Of a stretch of 64,000 nucleotides of DNA, positions 22,201-34,050 are shown one piece after another. The notes beneath the pieces were generated by a model that worked only from the letters and a program-made list of their open reading frames with translations, searched no databases and had not been told where the DNA came from. The stretch is from Opisthorchis felineus. Its lineage: Eukaryota; Platyhelminthes; Trematoda; Opisthorchiida; Opisthorchiidae. The position numbers and the translations under genes are program-made. The stretch is taken from assembly GCA_004794785.1 (NCBI GenBank), contig SJOL01007233.1:1-64000 (forward strand). The letters are read 5' to 3'. Each line of letters starts with the position of its first letter. The stretch's first letter is position 1.

Positions 22201-25200
22201 TTCCTTCTATCCAACCTATTTTCCACCTTGGATTGCGTCTTTGCTAACGAAGATATGATTGAGAATGTCAAGACGTCATCCCCTCTTGACCACTGATCGT
22301 GCAGTTTCTGCATTCGGTCTTGTATGCTGTACATATGGACCTGATTGTCCCGACCAAAAGCTGCCACATTAACCCGATGGTTGGGCTTATGTGTTGTAGT
22401 GGTTCCGCAGGCTACACTGGCTGCAACTTTGTTGGATAAAATGCAGCCATGCCAGGAATGTCAAAGCAAAGCAGTCATATGAAGAGCAGCGAGCCCCCTA
22501 CTACGAATAATCGTAATACGAGGCAGTCTGGGATTAAAGTCGTACTGTTCTCTGCGCGATCGGAATGTGGTGGCAGTACGGTGTTTCCTGCAGTTGACCT
22601 TTATGTCTCCATTTGTGGAAGCAGCGAGACCGCCTTCCACCGAGGTATAACGGGTCTGAGAACTGTGCATCCTGATCGCCCAACGATTAATCGTGACCGC
22701 CAGCAAATTATCCAGTACGCTGGAAATGCAGCTGAAGCCCAGCAGGAGCCGGGTGTTGCTTTAAACGCATTTGCTGTGCGCGGTGGCATCAGGACTCAAG
22801 CATCTACGCCCTACTCTTGGAAACCTCGGGCCAAGCAGCCAAGTGCATGAGACTACTGAATCCTTAGCTCCGCGAGGGTTCCCTTTAGAGGATCGTAACA
22901 ACCACTACCTCGGCTTTTAAAATTTTGTGTCATGGGCTAGGGAAACGGTCTCCAAGCAAAACACTATCCTCCCACTACCTTATGGGTCCGACTTTTGAGT
23001 CAAATGGTCAACGTGAGGTTCCTCAGCCAAACCCTCTTCGTCTGTCTGGACAATTGGGGCTTATCATTTGCCCTTACAGCTTTTCGTTAGCCGACCCCTC
23101 TTCACACATCTCTCAAGCAAGTCATTTTGGCTTATTTAACTGTCAGTCGCTGACAGTTAGTCAGCATCTAAACCTCTGCCAAAGAAAATACATCAAGATA
23201 ATGCGTTATTCAGTACAAAAGATCTACTCCATATTTTTGCTTTCAACGTCCGTACTCTGTGTCGAAGTGGGCAAGGGACGTAACTTGCTCAGGCATTGTT
23301 CTATCTTTCAGTTGATGTGAGCTGTATTCCCGAAACATGCTCACATGACCCCAGTTCGTTCATACACAAACTGCTGTGGAACAACCCATAATTATCCCAC
23401 CTTACTATCTGTGTGTCTGATGATCCTGGTGCAATGGCCTGTGGTATCTACTGCGTGGGAGTTGTGCTTAGCTCCGTGGCTGTGTGCACTTTGGATTCCA
23501 GTGAATAATCATCCTCGCGCCGTTCTTTTGACCGGCTCTATTGAGATCAGTGCATCTTGGCGCGTTAAGCGGTGTTTACTCTTTTTGTCAGCATTCGTTT
23601 TGACAGATGGTAGCCCTGAAACTGAGGACAGCCCACATCGAGTCTTCACGGATGCTTCAGCCAGCGAGTAATGCAGACTTCGTGAGTCTGGCAGGTGATG
23701 TGGATGTCCAGGTCGTCCGACTAAGTCCGGGAGAAGCCTGTCTTGGTGACCGATTCGGGATTTTCCGTCAAATTACAGATACTGGAGAGCGACTTCTTCA
23801 CTTGTGTGGTGAACATTGTTTGCCTTTACCCAGCTTAAGCACATGCATCGTGTGAGGTGGAGGCCCTCAACTGTAAGCCAGCTGTGGACTCATTTGGACC
23901 ATCGGCAATCAGCTACTGGTGGAGAGGTTCGATACAAGATTGTCGTTCATTTAAAGTACACCACTCGACTCTGATCGCGGCACCTTGGTAGCACGAGTAT
24001 CGATTTGCTTCTCCCCTGGAACACGCCGGTTGTCGCAAGGCGATCCAGTTCACTAGCTACAAAGCGCTTTTGTAGACCATCATTATCGAACTGATCTGGC
24101 TGAAAACCTCCCAGAGTTGAACAGGCACAATGGTAGTAATGCTACTTTGGATGACGACAGGAAAAAAGTGACAAAGGTGGCAAACTTCCTGTTTACTTCA
24201 CCATGTCTACCGGTATCAGGAGCGAGTGGCTCTGTCGCCCTTCTCCTTCAAATTAATACTCAATATGCTGCTTGAGTCTTCTTTTCCTGCCTCCAGCACG
24301 TCGGAGGTCGGAATAATCCCTGAGGTGTTTGCTCACAGACATGGAACACACTGACGATATTGCCCTCCTTGGACCAGACCCTTTGGAAATGCAGACTTTT
24401 AAGTAACGTAGATAATTCTCCTGCACGGTTCTGCATACTTTTTAAACGTGGGAAGTGTAAATTTTTACTTCACGTCAGAGGGGTCGAACCCAAACTTCAT
24501 GGTTGCAGATGAACCAATCGATGTGGCAGACAAGTTCGTCTATCTGGACAGCTGCACAAGTCCCGCCGGACTGGCGAAAGATGGAATCACCTCGCGAGCC
24601 AATCAACGCGTATGACTACCTGATATGGATTCTGCGATTGAAGGATGAGCGGCGCCATATTCTGTCTAAGTGCTAGTTAATTACACTGCTGATCAGCCAT
24701 TTGTGGTCGAACAGTTAAGAGTTCACCTGCAGCTAGTGCAAGCCGCATGTCAAAAGATGCCTTGCTCCCGCCTCATCTCGAAGACATTTGTACTTCCTCC
24801 TCGAAGATAAGATTGTCCTGCGCGCATCCCAAACCGATAACGACTTCACCGTTAGCGATTTGAAAACTAAGTTTTCGAAGATTCTCTGGCCTTCGTCTTG
24901 TTAAATCGTCGGTAACAAAGTCGAACACGAATAGAGAGACAGAGTGAACGTGCATGTTGGGTACCAGTGATTTTATGGAAGCTTCTGGAGAGCTCCTTGC
25001 ACATTCACTCGTACGTATGTAAATACAAAGAACGTAACGAAATTCTTGCGCATATCCTGTAGCACGGCCATTGAAATTTAACGCGTCCTTGCAGTCAAGG
25101 AATACGTACTTATACCCTTGCCCTAGCGGTTGAGTGGATTTGGATTCCTAGTTCACACCGCGCTTCCTCGCTAGCACCCTGGTGCCGATCTCGGGTCAGG

Positions 25201-28200
25201 GTTTCGCTTGGATTAATTAATGCTAAGAATATTGTTACAACGGGGTCAAGCTGATAGTCTTGTGATTGCCACATTCACTGCGAGCACTTTTTTGAAAACA
25301 GGCACTATTAACCTATTCACTCCAATTGGATGTGACCACAACATCCTCCAACACGGGTTCCTGTAAGTTAGACGAGCACAGACAGGCTTTCATTCCACCT
25401 TTAAACAAAGCAGATGGTGAAGAATAACATCAGCAATAGATTCACTCACATTTCATTCAAGTTTCCTGTTAAAGCCAAATCAGTTTGCAAACGAGTTTGC
25501 AAATCAGTTCGCAAACTACATGCAATTTGGGTTCAATTAGGTCATAAGATTGACGGAATCTCAGAGATTATACTTATCTGGTAAGCCACAAGAAGGACGA
25601 AGCCGATCGTGGGCTGTCGAGCAGCTTTCAGCAACCTTATTTGTAGTATCCCTTCCAAAAGACACAATGGTAATTCGTTGAGATCAGCATCTCAGCTACG
25701 TCAGGGAGGGAGAGATGTAGTCATGTACCTCCAAAGCCGTCCTGGGTTTTACTAGTGGAGGATCAACTGATTTGTTGGAATGTGAACCTCCAGGCGGTCT
25801 ATGCACCGCTTGTTAGAAATGGGCAAACCATTTTGTCTACGTTAGGTTCTATGGAAGGCTTCTGTGGTCCTGTTGCACTGATAATCTCGATTGGTTTGGA
25901 AATTTTTCTGAAGTGTTTTATTTCCTCTATTTCTTACACTATGGGTCCATCAAACTTCCCGGTCAGTGCAGACGCTCATTTTCATTTAACTTCTGGTAGT
26001 GCCCCGGTATGCATTATACTGGTGATCGGTCGGAGTCAGCCTTTGAGATTCAAGCGAAGCTGAAGTCTTACTGGAGATCCACTGTCTCGATAGAGTTGAT
26101 TGTAATGTTCCGCAGGCATCTTGTACGATCATGCAAGTTAAAAAAATCTTTCAGCTGTAGCACCCTTTCGGTGCCTACCTGCCATGCCACCCGAAGGAAG
26201 CCCGAGGGCTGGGATACTGCCAGGTTGCGCAAGCCTAGACAGGGGAAGTCGATAGGCAGAGGTCGGGTTCGAACCACGAACCTTCCGGTCAGTAAATTCG
26301 CGCTCTAACCACTTGAGCCATCTCGCCCCTCATGCAAGTTACCTTCCAGTATAAATGCACTTCTGCATAACGATTAGCTAAGAGGCATTGTAAGTCGTTT
26401 TAGTATATTTATTTTACACTATCCGCAATTCTTCTAGTTAAACCAAGTGTGCGAGTCTTCTGGACCCTGAGGGTCGCGCAGAAAAGCACCAACTGACAAG
26501 CGTATGATCCGAGTCAAAGGAAGTGTTCAAAAACGGGCGGTAGTGAGTGACTAATGTACGCCACCCGTAGCTGACGTCAATGCAGTCAATATGCGCCCTA
26601 GGCTGACTTTTGTATTAAAGACACTATGTAGCGAAGTGACTTCGGTCCCTTTTGAGGTTAGTGCCTTGTGAGAAACATAACTATGTCTGACGTTCGTTAC
26701 TGTCCGTTCGCACCGGGGGCAGTCCAAGAAGAGCAAATAATTGAACCTAAGTGGGGTTAAGTGTACCTACATGTGCATCCATACCTCCCGGCCGCAGCGG
26801 CCTCGGAATCACCAGGGGTACGCAACTGCAAGCTAGGAGAAACTGAATGAACAGTTGGTTCGATAGCTGCACTTATGTTTTGAGTCCTGATTTCGGACGG
26901 GCAGCACTTTGGAAAGCGAGGCTAGCGCGAGGGCAAAAGTGGCCTTCAGGTTGCGATACTTAAATACTGATATTTTTTTGAGGCTGTGGTTACTGCGCGA
27001 TACGTGGTGAAAGAAGACGTTCATATTGCGTCAGTCAGCTTCTTGTGCACACCAAGCGTCCTAAACACTAACAGAATCCAGTAAGCGGATCCCTAGCAAA
27101 TTCGGTCACCAGCGTAATCGACCGATTAAACGGAAAGACGTCGGATTCTAGGAGGGATTAATGAAGGCAGTATAAACCTCAAGCGAGGCTTAATGGTTTG
27201 AGAGAGAAATTGTCACCGATCTAGTCACGGTGCTTACTTGTACTTGACTGCGCCCTAGTTCCACTGATAGTACCAGCCAGCTCCACGTATTTTACGGATT
27301 GTAGTCTTCCACGTGCGGCGATCTGCGACAAGATTTGCGCGTACTTTAATTCATCCGTATTTAATACAAGGAACACTGTAAACGGAGGTTCAAATTCATT
27401 TCCTCGGATTTGATTGTCGTAAGCCACGTTTTCAACTGACCTCCACAACGGCCGCGCCAATCCATGGAAGGAGTTGAACTGAAGAACTTTCTCGCTAGTT
27501 CGTTTCCCGTTTTGTGAAGAACGTGTGCGAAGCACTACAGTCTGCTTTTGGAGGTACACACAAATGCACATCCAAAGTAAGGGCCGTCACCTGGTAGAAC
27601 GATGTACTCGGCGTAGTCGAGGGCAGTTACCCGCAGTTTATGCTTGCACTGTTTGGTAATTTCCGTGGGCTTGTCTCGTCATGCATCCAACTTAGAAAGC
27701 ACTGGAGGCTGTGCACATTTGTCGTAGTTCTGCGCGTATAATGAAGTCATCGGACTCCTCACCATACCCGGATTTGTTTCTTTGGTACTATTACTACCTC
27801 AGGTGTTCTAGCCTGGATGGTGTTTCATCATTTAAAATCATGCTGCGCAGTGATCAGAGGCACAGTCTACACGAAGCTCCATAAAACAAACTGCTGTTGG
27901 ATTTCGGAACTAGTTATCGGTAGAAGCCCTTGGTTGACGATTGTTTCTCCTTTTGGTGTAGATAACTTGATTCCGATAATGTCGTTATGCTTACCACAGA
28001 CCAGTGCGAGGTCATCCAGTTCATCACCTTCAATGGGCTTCAGTCGCTCAACAGTGTCTGTTTGATCTGACTTCAAACATGTCAGAAGCTGACTCATACA
28101 TGAATGGTGAAGATCCTGTAAAGGTTGAGTGGAAAAGGTTGCAATAAACTATGGCGTAAGCTTTCAAAATAGTCTGTCCAAGCTATCCGACTCGACCGAA

Positions 28201-31200
28201 ACAGTATCGGCAAACAAATGGGTATATGATTGTTGACACCTAAGGGGATGTTCCGGTATTCGTTGCTTGCTGAATTTCTGACCAACACCGGCCAGTGTCA
28301 GCACGAAACCCTCTTTGATTGAGGCAGGTCCCTGAGTGGCTTTTGTCGCAGAATGACGGTCTGTAAGTCTTTGGAATGGTATCTAGTAAACCGATATGTC
28401 GATAGTTCTCTCAGATTGTCTTGTTGCTCGTTTCAGGGGATGGCAGCAAAATCGAGGTGCTTCAGTGGGATTTCCAAATACAGCAAGTCAAGGAAGCTCT
28501 TAAGCATCCATATAATGAATTTTCAGTAATCCAATACAGGAAGTGCGTGTAAATGCACCATACGATCAAACGGTTAACGAAGAAGCATTTTCTTCAAGTG
28601 AATTATGGCATCCTTCCGATCCACTAGCAAGCGATCGACAAGTACACTCATTTGCATACCAATTTAGTTTTGACGGGAGACTCGCCTGGAACCCAGCTGA
28701 ATCTCTCGTTTATATGTTCTTAAGCAACTAAACTGCTTTTATGATTTGGTGTATGGCTGGGAAGCAGTTTGAACCTTGAATACATACACTCTTGTGCAAT
28801 GGCTTCGGAAAAAGCATCGCGCGTAACGTCGGCAAAACGCTTTTACATAGTCCTCACATGAATCGAAATGCCTACAAGCGATAGGATAAACAAATTTAAA
28901 GGATCCGATAGGTTCACTGTAGTCATTCTCTCAGTTCTGGAGAGCAGACAGCAGAACAATGCATCCATAACAGGATGTAACTGGTGACAAGTAATAAAAC
29001 GAGATTGCTTGCAACTGGGCGGTGTTTCGGTCCCATGGAGTAAAAAGAAAGTCTAGCCTTAATGAACACACATTCGACGTGTCTCCTGTCTGAGTTAGAT
29101 TGTGACACAAGGGGACACTGACTGGTTAGTGGCGGAAAGTGTTTGAATTGTGTGGTGTCAAGTGTCACAACTTGTGCCTACCATATGGCTGAACGGTACA
29201 TCGACACTTTGACATGTATATTTTGAGGAAATGCTGGGTAGACCGGTTATGAATTTTAGTAGGTCCATTTAATTGGACTGCAGATCGACCAACCATATGC
29301 AGCAACATCAGTATACTTGCAACTGATAAGGAATCCGGTTATTGGGAAACCTTGTGTGTACTGGAAGAAGTATCCCCCTCTAAAAGGCGCCTAAGTTGAT
29401 TAGAAGGATATTAGGTTTATGCCCGTTGAAAGCTGTAAGTTGTGTTCTTTTGGTGAAGTGACCAAACAGGAAGCCGTCCTCACCAGAATAATTCGATCAA
29501 TGCCCCCGGACGCCTTAATATGGTCCAAAGCAGCAATCAGACTGTTCATCCTTTTATGCCAAGTATAGCGGCAGTGCAATGTGGAACGGGAGCTACAGCT
29601 TCAACTGTCAAATGAGGCTGCTTATATGCGAACTGCAACTTGTCTGGTGTGTTCATACTTGTGGTCGATTTTCATAGTCTGCTACTCTAAAAAATCTCGG
29701 AAACTACGTAGGTATAACCGATTGACCTATACTCATTATATATACGAACATTTTGAAACAGGTGTTCTGTGGACTGATCTATAACGATAGGGTGTTCTCC
29801 CGGAAAACAGGCACAAACTGAGCAATTCGGTCCCGGCTTGAAAGCTCATCGGCACGGTACGATAGGAGGCAGAGAATCAGAGCTCTCTACCCTATTGGTC
29901 CTCGTTCTTTGGACGCCTTATCGGAATTAACAAAAGTAGCTTGAGTTGGCAGTTGTAAAGGATTTGGGAGAGAGCTATCTTCACCTGAATGACCTGCCTC
30001 ATGATCAAGTTCACCCACTCCACGGTTACCCACTTCAGTGGATTCCAGACCTCCCAGCAACTTATTTCCAAGTATCCACGAAGAAAACTGAGATGGTTGG
30101 TTTCCTGTTGTATCAGATTTGGTACACGTTCCGTCTCCTCGTTCGTTCCTTGGAGCTATCAACTAGGACAAAGATGGTTTCAATGGAACAGCATATATCG
30201 AGGCACGACTTGCAATCATCAGCTTATTCTCCAAAATAGCATGAACAGAATAAGGGTAGAGTGTTGCGATTAGAACCATGTTGGTAAGTGGTGGATGCTT
30301 TTGGGGCCTTTTGCAGTGGTGTGACTTGTTTTCTCGTACAAACGTTGCCACTTTTACCGATAGGTGTATCTTTCTTCACCGTGTAATTTGGTGACTCCCG
30401 GAATCCCCTTCTCTCCCTCAGAATACTGTTTGCATACTACCAGTGATTTTTAGTTGTGGATGAGATGTAAGACGGTGCATGCGTACTCCAATAGATTGCG
30501 GATCAGTGACACTGCCTCCGAAAGTAGTGATCTTCATCGGATTGACAGCTACCTTTCATTCCGTCTACTGTTCGTGCCACGCCAATGTCTCTGGAGCCAA
30601 GGTGTTCCCCATAGGTCTCTTTCCCCCCTCTAAGGCGCTGTGCGCCAACTCTGGAATACGCTTGAAGGTCCGTGGTTAATTCTAGCCTGAGTTCACCACA
30701 TCCAATGGGCCAGGTTGTCCTGTGTCCCGTTCACTCTTCAAGTTTTTCACCGAAATGACCATGGAGGACTCTTCCAGTGGATGAGGCTTGGTATGTCAAA
30801 GTGCTCGCAGAGTGTTCACTCACCGATGTCGAGTGCGCAGGCGCAATAGACCGATCCTTCTGGTGTAAGGATCGAGGCGTGCGCCTTCCATTGCTGTTTT
30901 CATGAAATAAAGGGAATATTTCTGGACCAGGCCTGCGGGCCGAAATCATTTTACCCGGATAAAGTCGGTCTTCCAACCGTTGGGACTTGATAATCCGTCC
31001 AAGTCCTTAGCTATACCAATTCTTTTTACGTAACTACCAAGATGTGTGAGTCAGCGGACCAACCCAGTTGACGCTGTAAGACATAGCCAGTGAAACCGAT
31101 GAACTCCCCGTACTAATCTGTACGACTGCCAATGTCATATTGGGGGACACCGGGAATAAATTTTCGTAGACAGGGGATCTCTCCTCTGTTTCCTACAAAT

Positions 31201-33268
31201 AACTGAAGTCATTCTATTTTTGTGTTACTGTAGTCACCAGGCAAGTCACCGCGTAAGTATTAGACCACTTGAAATGAGTGCTTGTTAGCTGAATTAATCA
31301 TGTAACAGGATAACACAACAATTAGTTATGTAGGATCATGTGGTACCCAATATTAAAAGAAACTCCTGCTGGCTTTTAAGGTGCTTTTATATGTTCATAA
31401 AAGAAGTGTCACTTCCCTTTGCCGATGCATACATCGATTTTTTGCATCCATATGAAGTGATAGTCTTCCGAATGCAACCTTCAGGTTTTTTTTGACTTTT
31501 TTTTGAAGTTGAAAGGCGAGATGTAGCCAAAGCCAGGAAACTTCTCATTACCAGTAACAGTTTATCCTATCGTTTTCTTTTTTCACAGAGCGATAGATCC
31601 GGGGGATTCGGTCGTGACCGCTACGGTGGGGGACGGCGTACTGGCGGGGGCTATGATCGTCCTCGTGGAAGTTACCGACCAGCGTCTCTGCGGTGGGCTA
31701 CCTGTGTTGTCCTGTCTGTCTACATGCATAGAACCTTCAAACTAGATTCCAAACTAGTTGATGCTCGTTTATGTGTGCTGTTTCAACTTGACCAGTCGGT
31801 AGTGGTCTTTTCGTTTGTAACATCAGAATTTTCCTCAGAGTCAACGAATAGAGTTGGCGGATCTGTTCCTTGTCACTGCGTGGATGAATTTTGTGGCCAT
31901 GTTTTTCTCATGCGGTTTTAGTGCCACTATAGTTACAGGTATCATATTGGATAATTATGCAGAAAACCCCGTAGTATCATTAGCCTATGGTCAATTTGAA
32001 CGGCCAATCTTTAGAAACAGAGTGGTTCGAGATGAATGTGAAATGAACTTAGAACTAACTGTGCGGCCGCAATGGACCCACTTTTTTTAAGATAGCCACA
32101 TAACTTTGATTGCTGGGCGTCGGGCGTCGGTTAAATATGAACCAGCAACCAAATTTCCATTCGCCGAATTTGAGCAGGGTATGAAATGTTTAGTGAGCTT
32201 ACTATATCTGTCTGCATGCAGAAAATGCCCACCAACCACCTGGACATTGCTGCTGGATTTCAATGATTAGAAAATCCTGACCTGCGGGAATACATTGACG
32301 AGTGAACAAAAAATTGCGTGCAAACTGAGTCAACGCTGGGCCCTTATGACAGTCCAATAAGTGGATGGAAAAGGCGGAGGACGAAGGCTGAGTCTTGTTA
32401 CCTAGCTCCAACTCCAAAGTTTTGATGATTGAGGAAATGCGTCAATTTCGACTATTTACACGAGCCACTTTGAAGCCATTCGTATGGGTACCACGGCGTT
32501 CATCAGGCGACCGGCAGCAGCCAATCAATAAACGTCCATTCAACAATTTTTTGACTCTTCATTTTTTCTTCCTACACATTATACGTGTGCGAATGATGAT
32601 AACGAAATGAATCTTTACACATCGCAGTGTATGTGTTCTCTCAGTTCTAGTAAAATAACGATTTCGAAGGTGTGACATAAGAAGTACACGTTTTTTGAAC
32701 TGCGATGATCGTTAAAACATGATTGGTTCTTGGCAATGACGTCACTTTTAACCAGCAGCTGAACACGTACACGATTGATAGTACCAGGCAGATCACTCGC
32801 ATCGATAATTTGTCGTCTGAAGGGCGAAAAGGAAGCTCGCGTCCGTTTCGAAGGCTCTAACTTCACTCACTGCATCCAGGGTTGGTCAAACAGCTGTTGA
32901 ATGTTCTCTTGTCAAGTTAACTAATCCGAAAGCTGCTGTTATTTTACCTAACATCGTATTCTCTTCGTAATTCGACTTTCAGTGATGAGCTACCGGAACC
33001 GACTTCTGGAGGTGCAGGTGAATGGCAGCGTGGATCTATCGTCGGCCGTGCCACAGAACCGCGAACATCTTTCGGCTTCAATCGATCGGTTCCTTCTGAA
33101 CCAACTCCAGATCGGCCTAGGCTGAACCTTCTTCCTCGTACTGCACCAATCACCTCCGGAAAGGAAGAACCTAGTCGTGATCCTAAGATTTTCGGTCTTG
33201 CCAAGCCAGTTGATACGACGGTTAAAGATCGGGAAATTGAAGAACGTTTAAACCAGTGTGCTCAGTAG
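19141..33268 (+). CDS. EIF4B: Translation initiation factor eIF4B/eIF4H-like protein (five exons)
   Basis: Exons 19,141-19,212, 19,248-19,456, 19,520-19,667, 31,589-31,692 and 32,983-33,268 join in compatible phases to about 272 residues. Order: basic start ([10 protein letters not shown]); a region with LPTEKPF; one RRM (RNP2-like AFVHNM, RNP1 [10 protein letters not shown]); an Arg/Gly/Tyr-rich stretch ([10 protein letters not shown]); and a C-terminal block with [21 protein letters not shown] and REIEERL. These blocks are shared by eIF4B and eIF4H, RNA-binding cofactors that stimulate the eIF4A helicase during 5'-UTR unwinding in the cytoplasm. The KPVDT/REIEERL block is closer to eIF4B, but the length and early stop resemble eIF4H (about 250 residues; human eIF4B has about 610). 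Introns are 35 bases, about 63 bases, 11.9 kb and 1.3 kb. The start is chosen for the basic N-terminus and the upstream CCAAT box. The family is sure; B versus H is not. Confidence 0.85.
19248..19667 (+). CDS. EIF4B: eIF4B/4H exons 2-3: RRM domain
   Basis: Exon 2 (19,248-19,456) encodes [31 protein letters not shown] and SATESDVA, then a gtgagt donor. Exon 3 (ending 19,667 before gtgagt) encodes [18 protein letters not shown] and [13 protein letters not shown], which give strands beta-2 to beta-4 of the RRM. The acceptor is doubtful: the AG at 19,518-19,519 keeps the frame but leaves helix alpha-1 about six residues short. The AG at 19,508-19,509 would restore a better beta-2 (ITSINLV) but is out of phase with the donor. 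Confidence 0.75.
19668..23236. other. Intron 3 of eIF4B/4H, first part: no recognised feature
   Basis: Several open frames (19,673-20,188 plus, 20,873-21,118 minus, 21,755-22,258 plus, 22,449-22,850 plus) lack family motifs. The last several hundred bases are probably the decayed 5' end of the LINE that becomes recognisable at 23,237. Confidence 0.35.
23237..24760 (+). mobile_element. RTE-like LINE remnant: endonuclease and RT end
   Basis: The plus strand carries, across several frames, [12 protein letters not shown] (start of the APE-type endonuclease), the SAYAPTD-like [50 protein letters not shown], and then the RT active-site region [16 protein letters not shown] and [13 protein letters not shown]. 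These blocks in this order are typical of RTE-like LINEs in flatworms. The catalytic YADD is HTDD here. Most of the RT between the endonuclease and the HTDD motif is missing. Many stops and shifts show it is dead. The ends are not defined. Confidence 0.7.
25482..25517. repeat. 12-base tandem repeat, three units
   Basis: agtttgcaaacg, agtttgcaaatc and agttcgcaaact follow each other without a gap at 25,482, 25,494 and 25,506. Each unit centres on the near-palindrome tttgcaaa. It lies inside intron 3 next to a dispersed repeat. Confidence 0.7.
25529..25640 (-). repeat. Unclassified dispersed repeat, copy B
   Basis: On the minus strand it reads aaggttgctgaaagctg, cgacagcccacgatcgg, tccttcttg and a block ending cttatgacctaattgaac. 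Each has a counterpart in the same order in copy A (10,702-10,814) and the later blocks also in copy C (53,640-53,733). Confidence 0.55.
26141..26329 (-). mobile_element. tRNA-derived SINE, copy 3, with target-site duplication
   Basis: On the minus strand the head is ggggcgagatggctcaag (A box region), then gtggttcgaacccgacc (clear B box). The body is ggctgggatactgcc in the plus reading and the tail is gctacagctgaaagattttt. It is flanked by a perfect 12-base direct repeat, tcatgcaagtta, at 26,129-26,140 and 26,330-26,341. Such duplications arise from target-primed insertion by LINE machinery. This is the best preserved of the four copies. Confidence 0.85.
26342..31588. other. Intron 3 of eIF4B/4H, last part: no firm feature
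   Basis: Minus-strand frames at 27,221-27,571, 27,867-28,097 and 29,887-30,162 and plus frames at 28,434-28,731 and 29,946-30,239 show no known motif. The piece at 28,434-28,551 follows a cgtttcag acceptor-like site and reads [12 protein letters not shown], which looks coding, but no donor or partner was found. Confidence 0.3.
31589..31692 (+). CDS. EIF4B: eIF4B/4H exon 4: Arg/Gly/Tyr-rich region
   Basis: After ttttttcacag the exon reads [33 protein letters not shown] and ends in phase 2 before gtgggc. This is the DRYG-like low-complexity segment that follows the RRM in eIF4B and eIF4H, used for RNA binding and self-association in the family. Phase 0 at its start matches the end of exon 3, 11.9 kb upstream. 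Confidence 0.75.
32983..33268 (+). CDS. EIF4B: eIF4B/4H exon 5: C-terminal block and stop
   Basis: The acceptor is ttcgactttcag. The exon encodes [50 protein letters not shown] and ends EERLNQCAQ with TAG at 33,266-33,268. The RPRLxLxPRT and IFGxAKPVDT blocks are the most conserved part outside the RRM in eIF4B. No good further donor is seen in frame and no AATAAA lies close behind, so a longer isoform cannot be excluded. Confidence 0.8.
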
Positions 33269-33989
33269 CACTACTGTATATCGAAGCAGCACCCGAGTGT
33301 AATTTTTTTTACTTTACTGTCCATTGCTTGACTACAGTCCAGAGTTGCCTGCTGTCTGAAAGTAAAATGCGATGATTTTGGTTTGTCAAAGTCCTCCGTC
33401 CTACTTTGTATGATACCACACTGTTTCCAGGTCGCTGTCACCTGTCCTTGACCGCTACTGTGCTCTCTACTACCTAGTATGTTCAGAGTCCACAATTTGT
33501 TTTTCTTTCTTCCCTGTGAAAAATCTTTGCATCGGGATGCGTACACGAACAGTTCAGTGAAACGAACACCCATTTTTCTCTTTATTCTTCAGCTAGTACT
33601 CGGTTTCATTAGGTTGTTTGGTTTCAGGCGCAAGGGAAGAGGAAAAGAGATGGCTATACATTCCCACATATCTTGGCAGCATTTAGTTTGCGTGTAGGAA
33701 TGGGAAGTGCTTCACATGATAATAATTAATAACGAATCTGACTGATCTAGATGAATTTCTGCATTTTTCTTGCGGCTTATTTTTATTTCTACAACCAGCG
33801 GATACACGACGGTGATGAGTGGCTTGCAAGGGTGTAGACGTGTCATGTTCCAAGGTGGCATGGTGTGATGTCTTATCCAAGCGATTTCGCCAACTGTTTC
33901 TTCTGTCGCCACGTTTTTTGCATTTCCAATCTTGGCTTACTGAAACAACTCGAGTACGTGTTCGCTTTTTTGTGTCCTCAGGTGCCGAT

Positions 33990-34050
33990 TTATCTACCTC
34001 CGCAGGTACAGTCAAACTGAGAAATGGTGTTAAATCTAGTGCATAAAGGT
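33990..34050 (-). other. Possible GIY-YIG remnant of a Penelope-like element
   Basis: The minus strand reads LCTRFNTISQFDCTCGGR, a stop, then IG. The spacing of the two cysteines before GGRxIG recalls the start of the GIY-YIG endonuclease that follows the RT in Penelope-like elements (F-x-C-x-C-G-x-x-Y-I-G). It lies downstream of the RT piece at 35,100-35,850 on the same strand, where the endonuclease would be expected. The match is very short. Confidence 0.25.

Noticed and set aside
22449..22850. Plus-strand frame of 133 codons
   Set aside because: No recognisable domain; it lies just upstream of a decayed LINE and is likely old repeat sequence.
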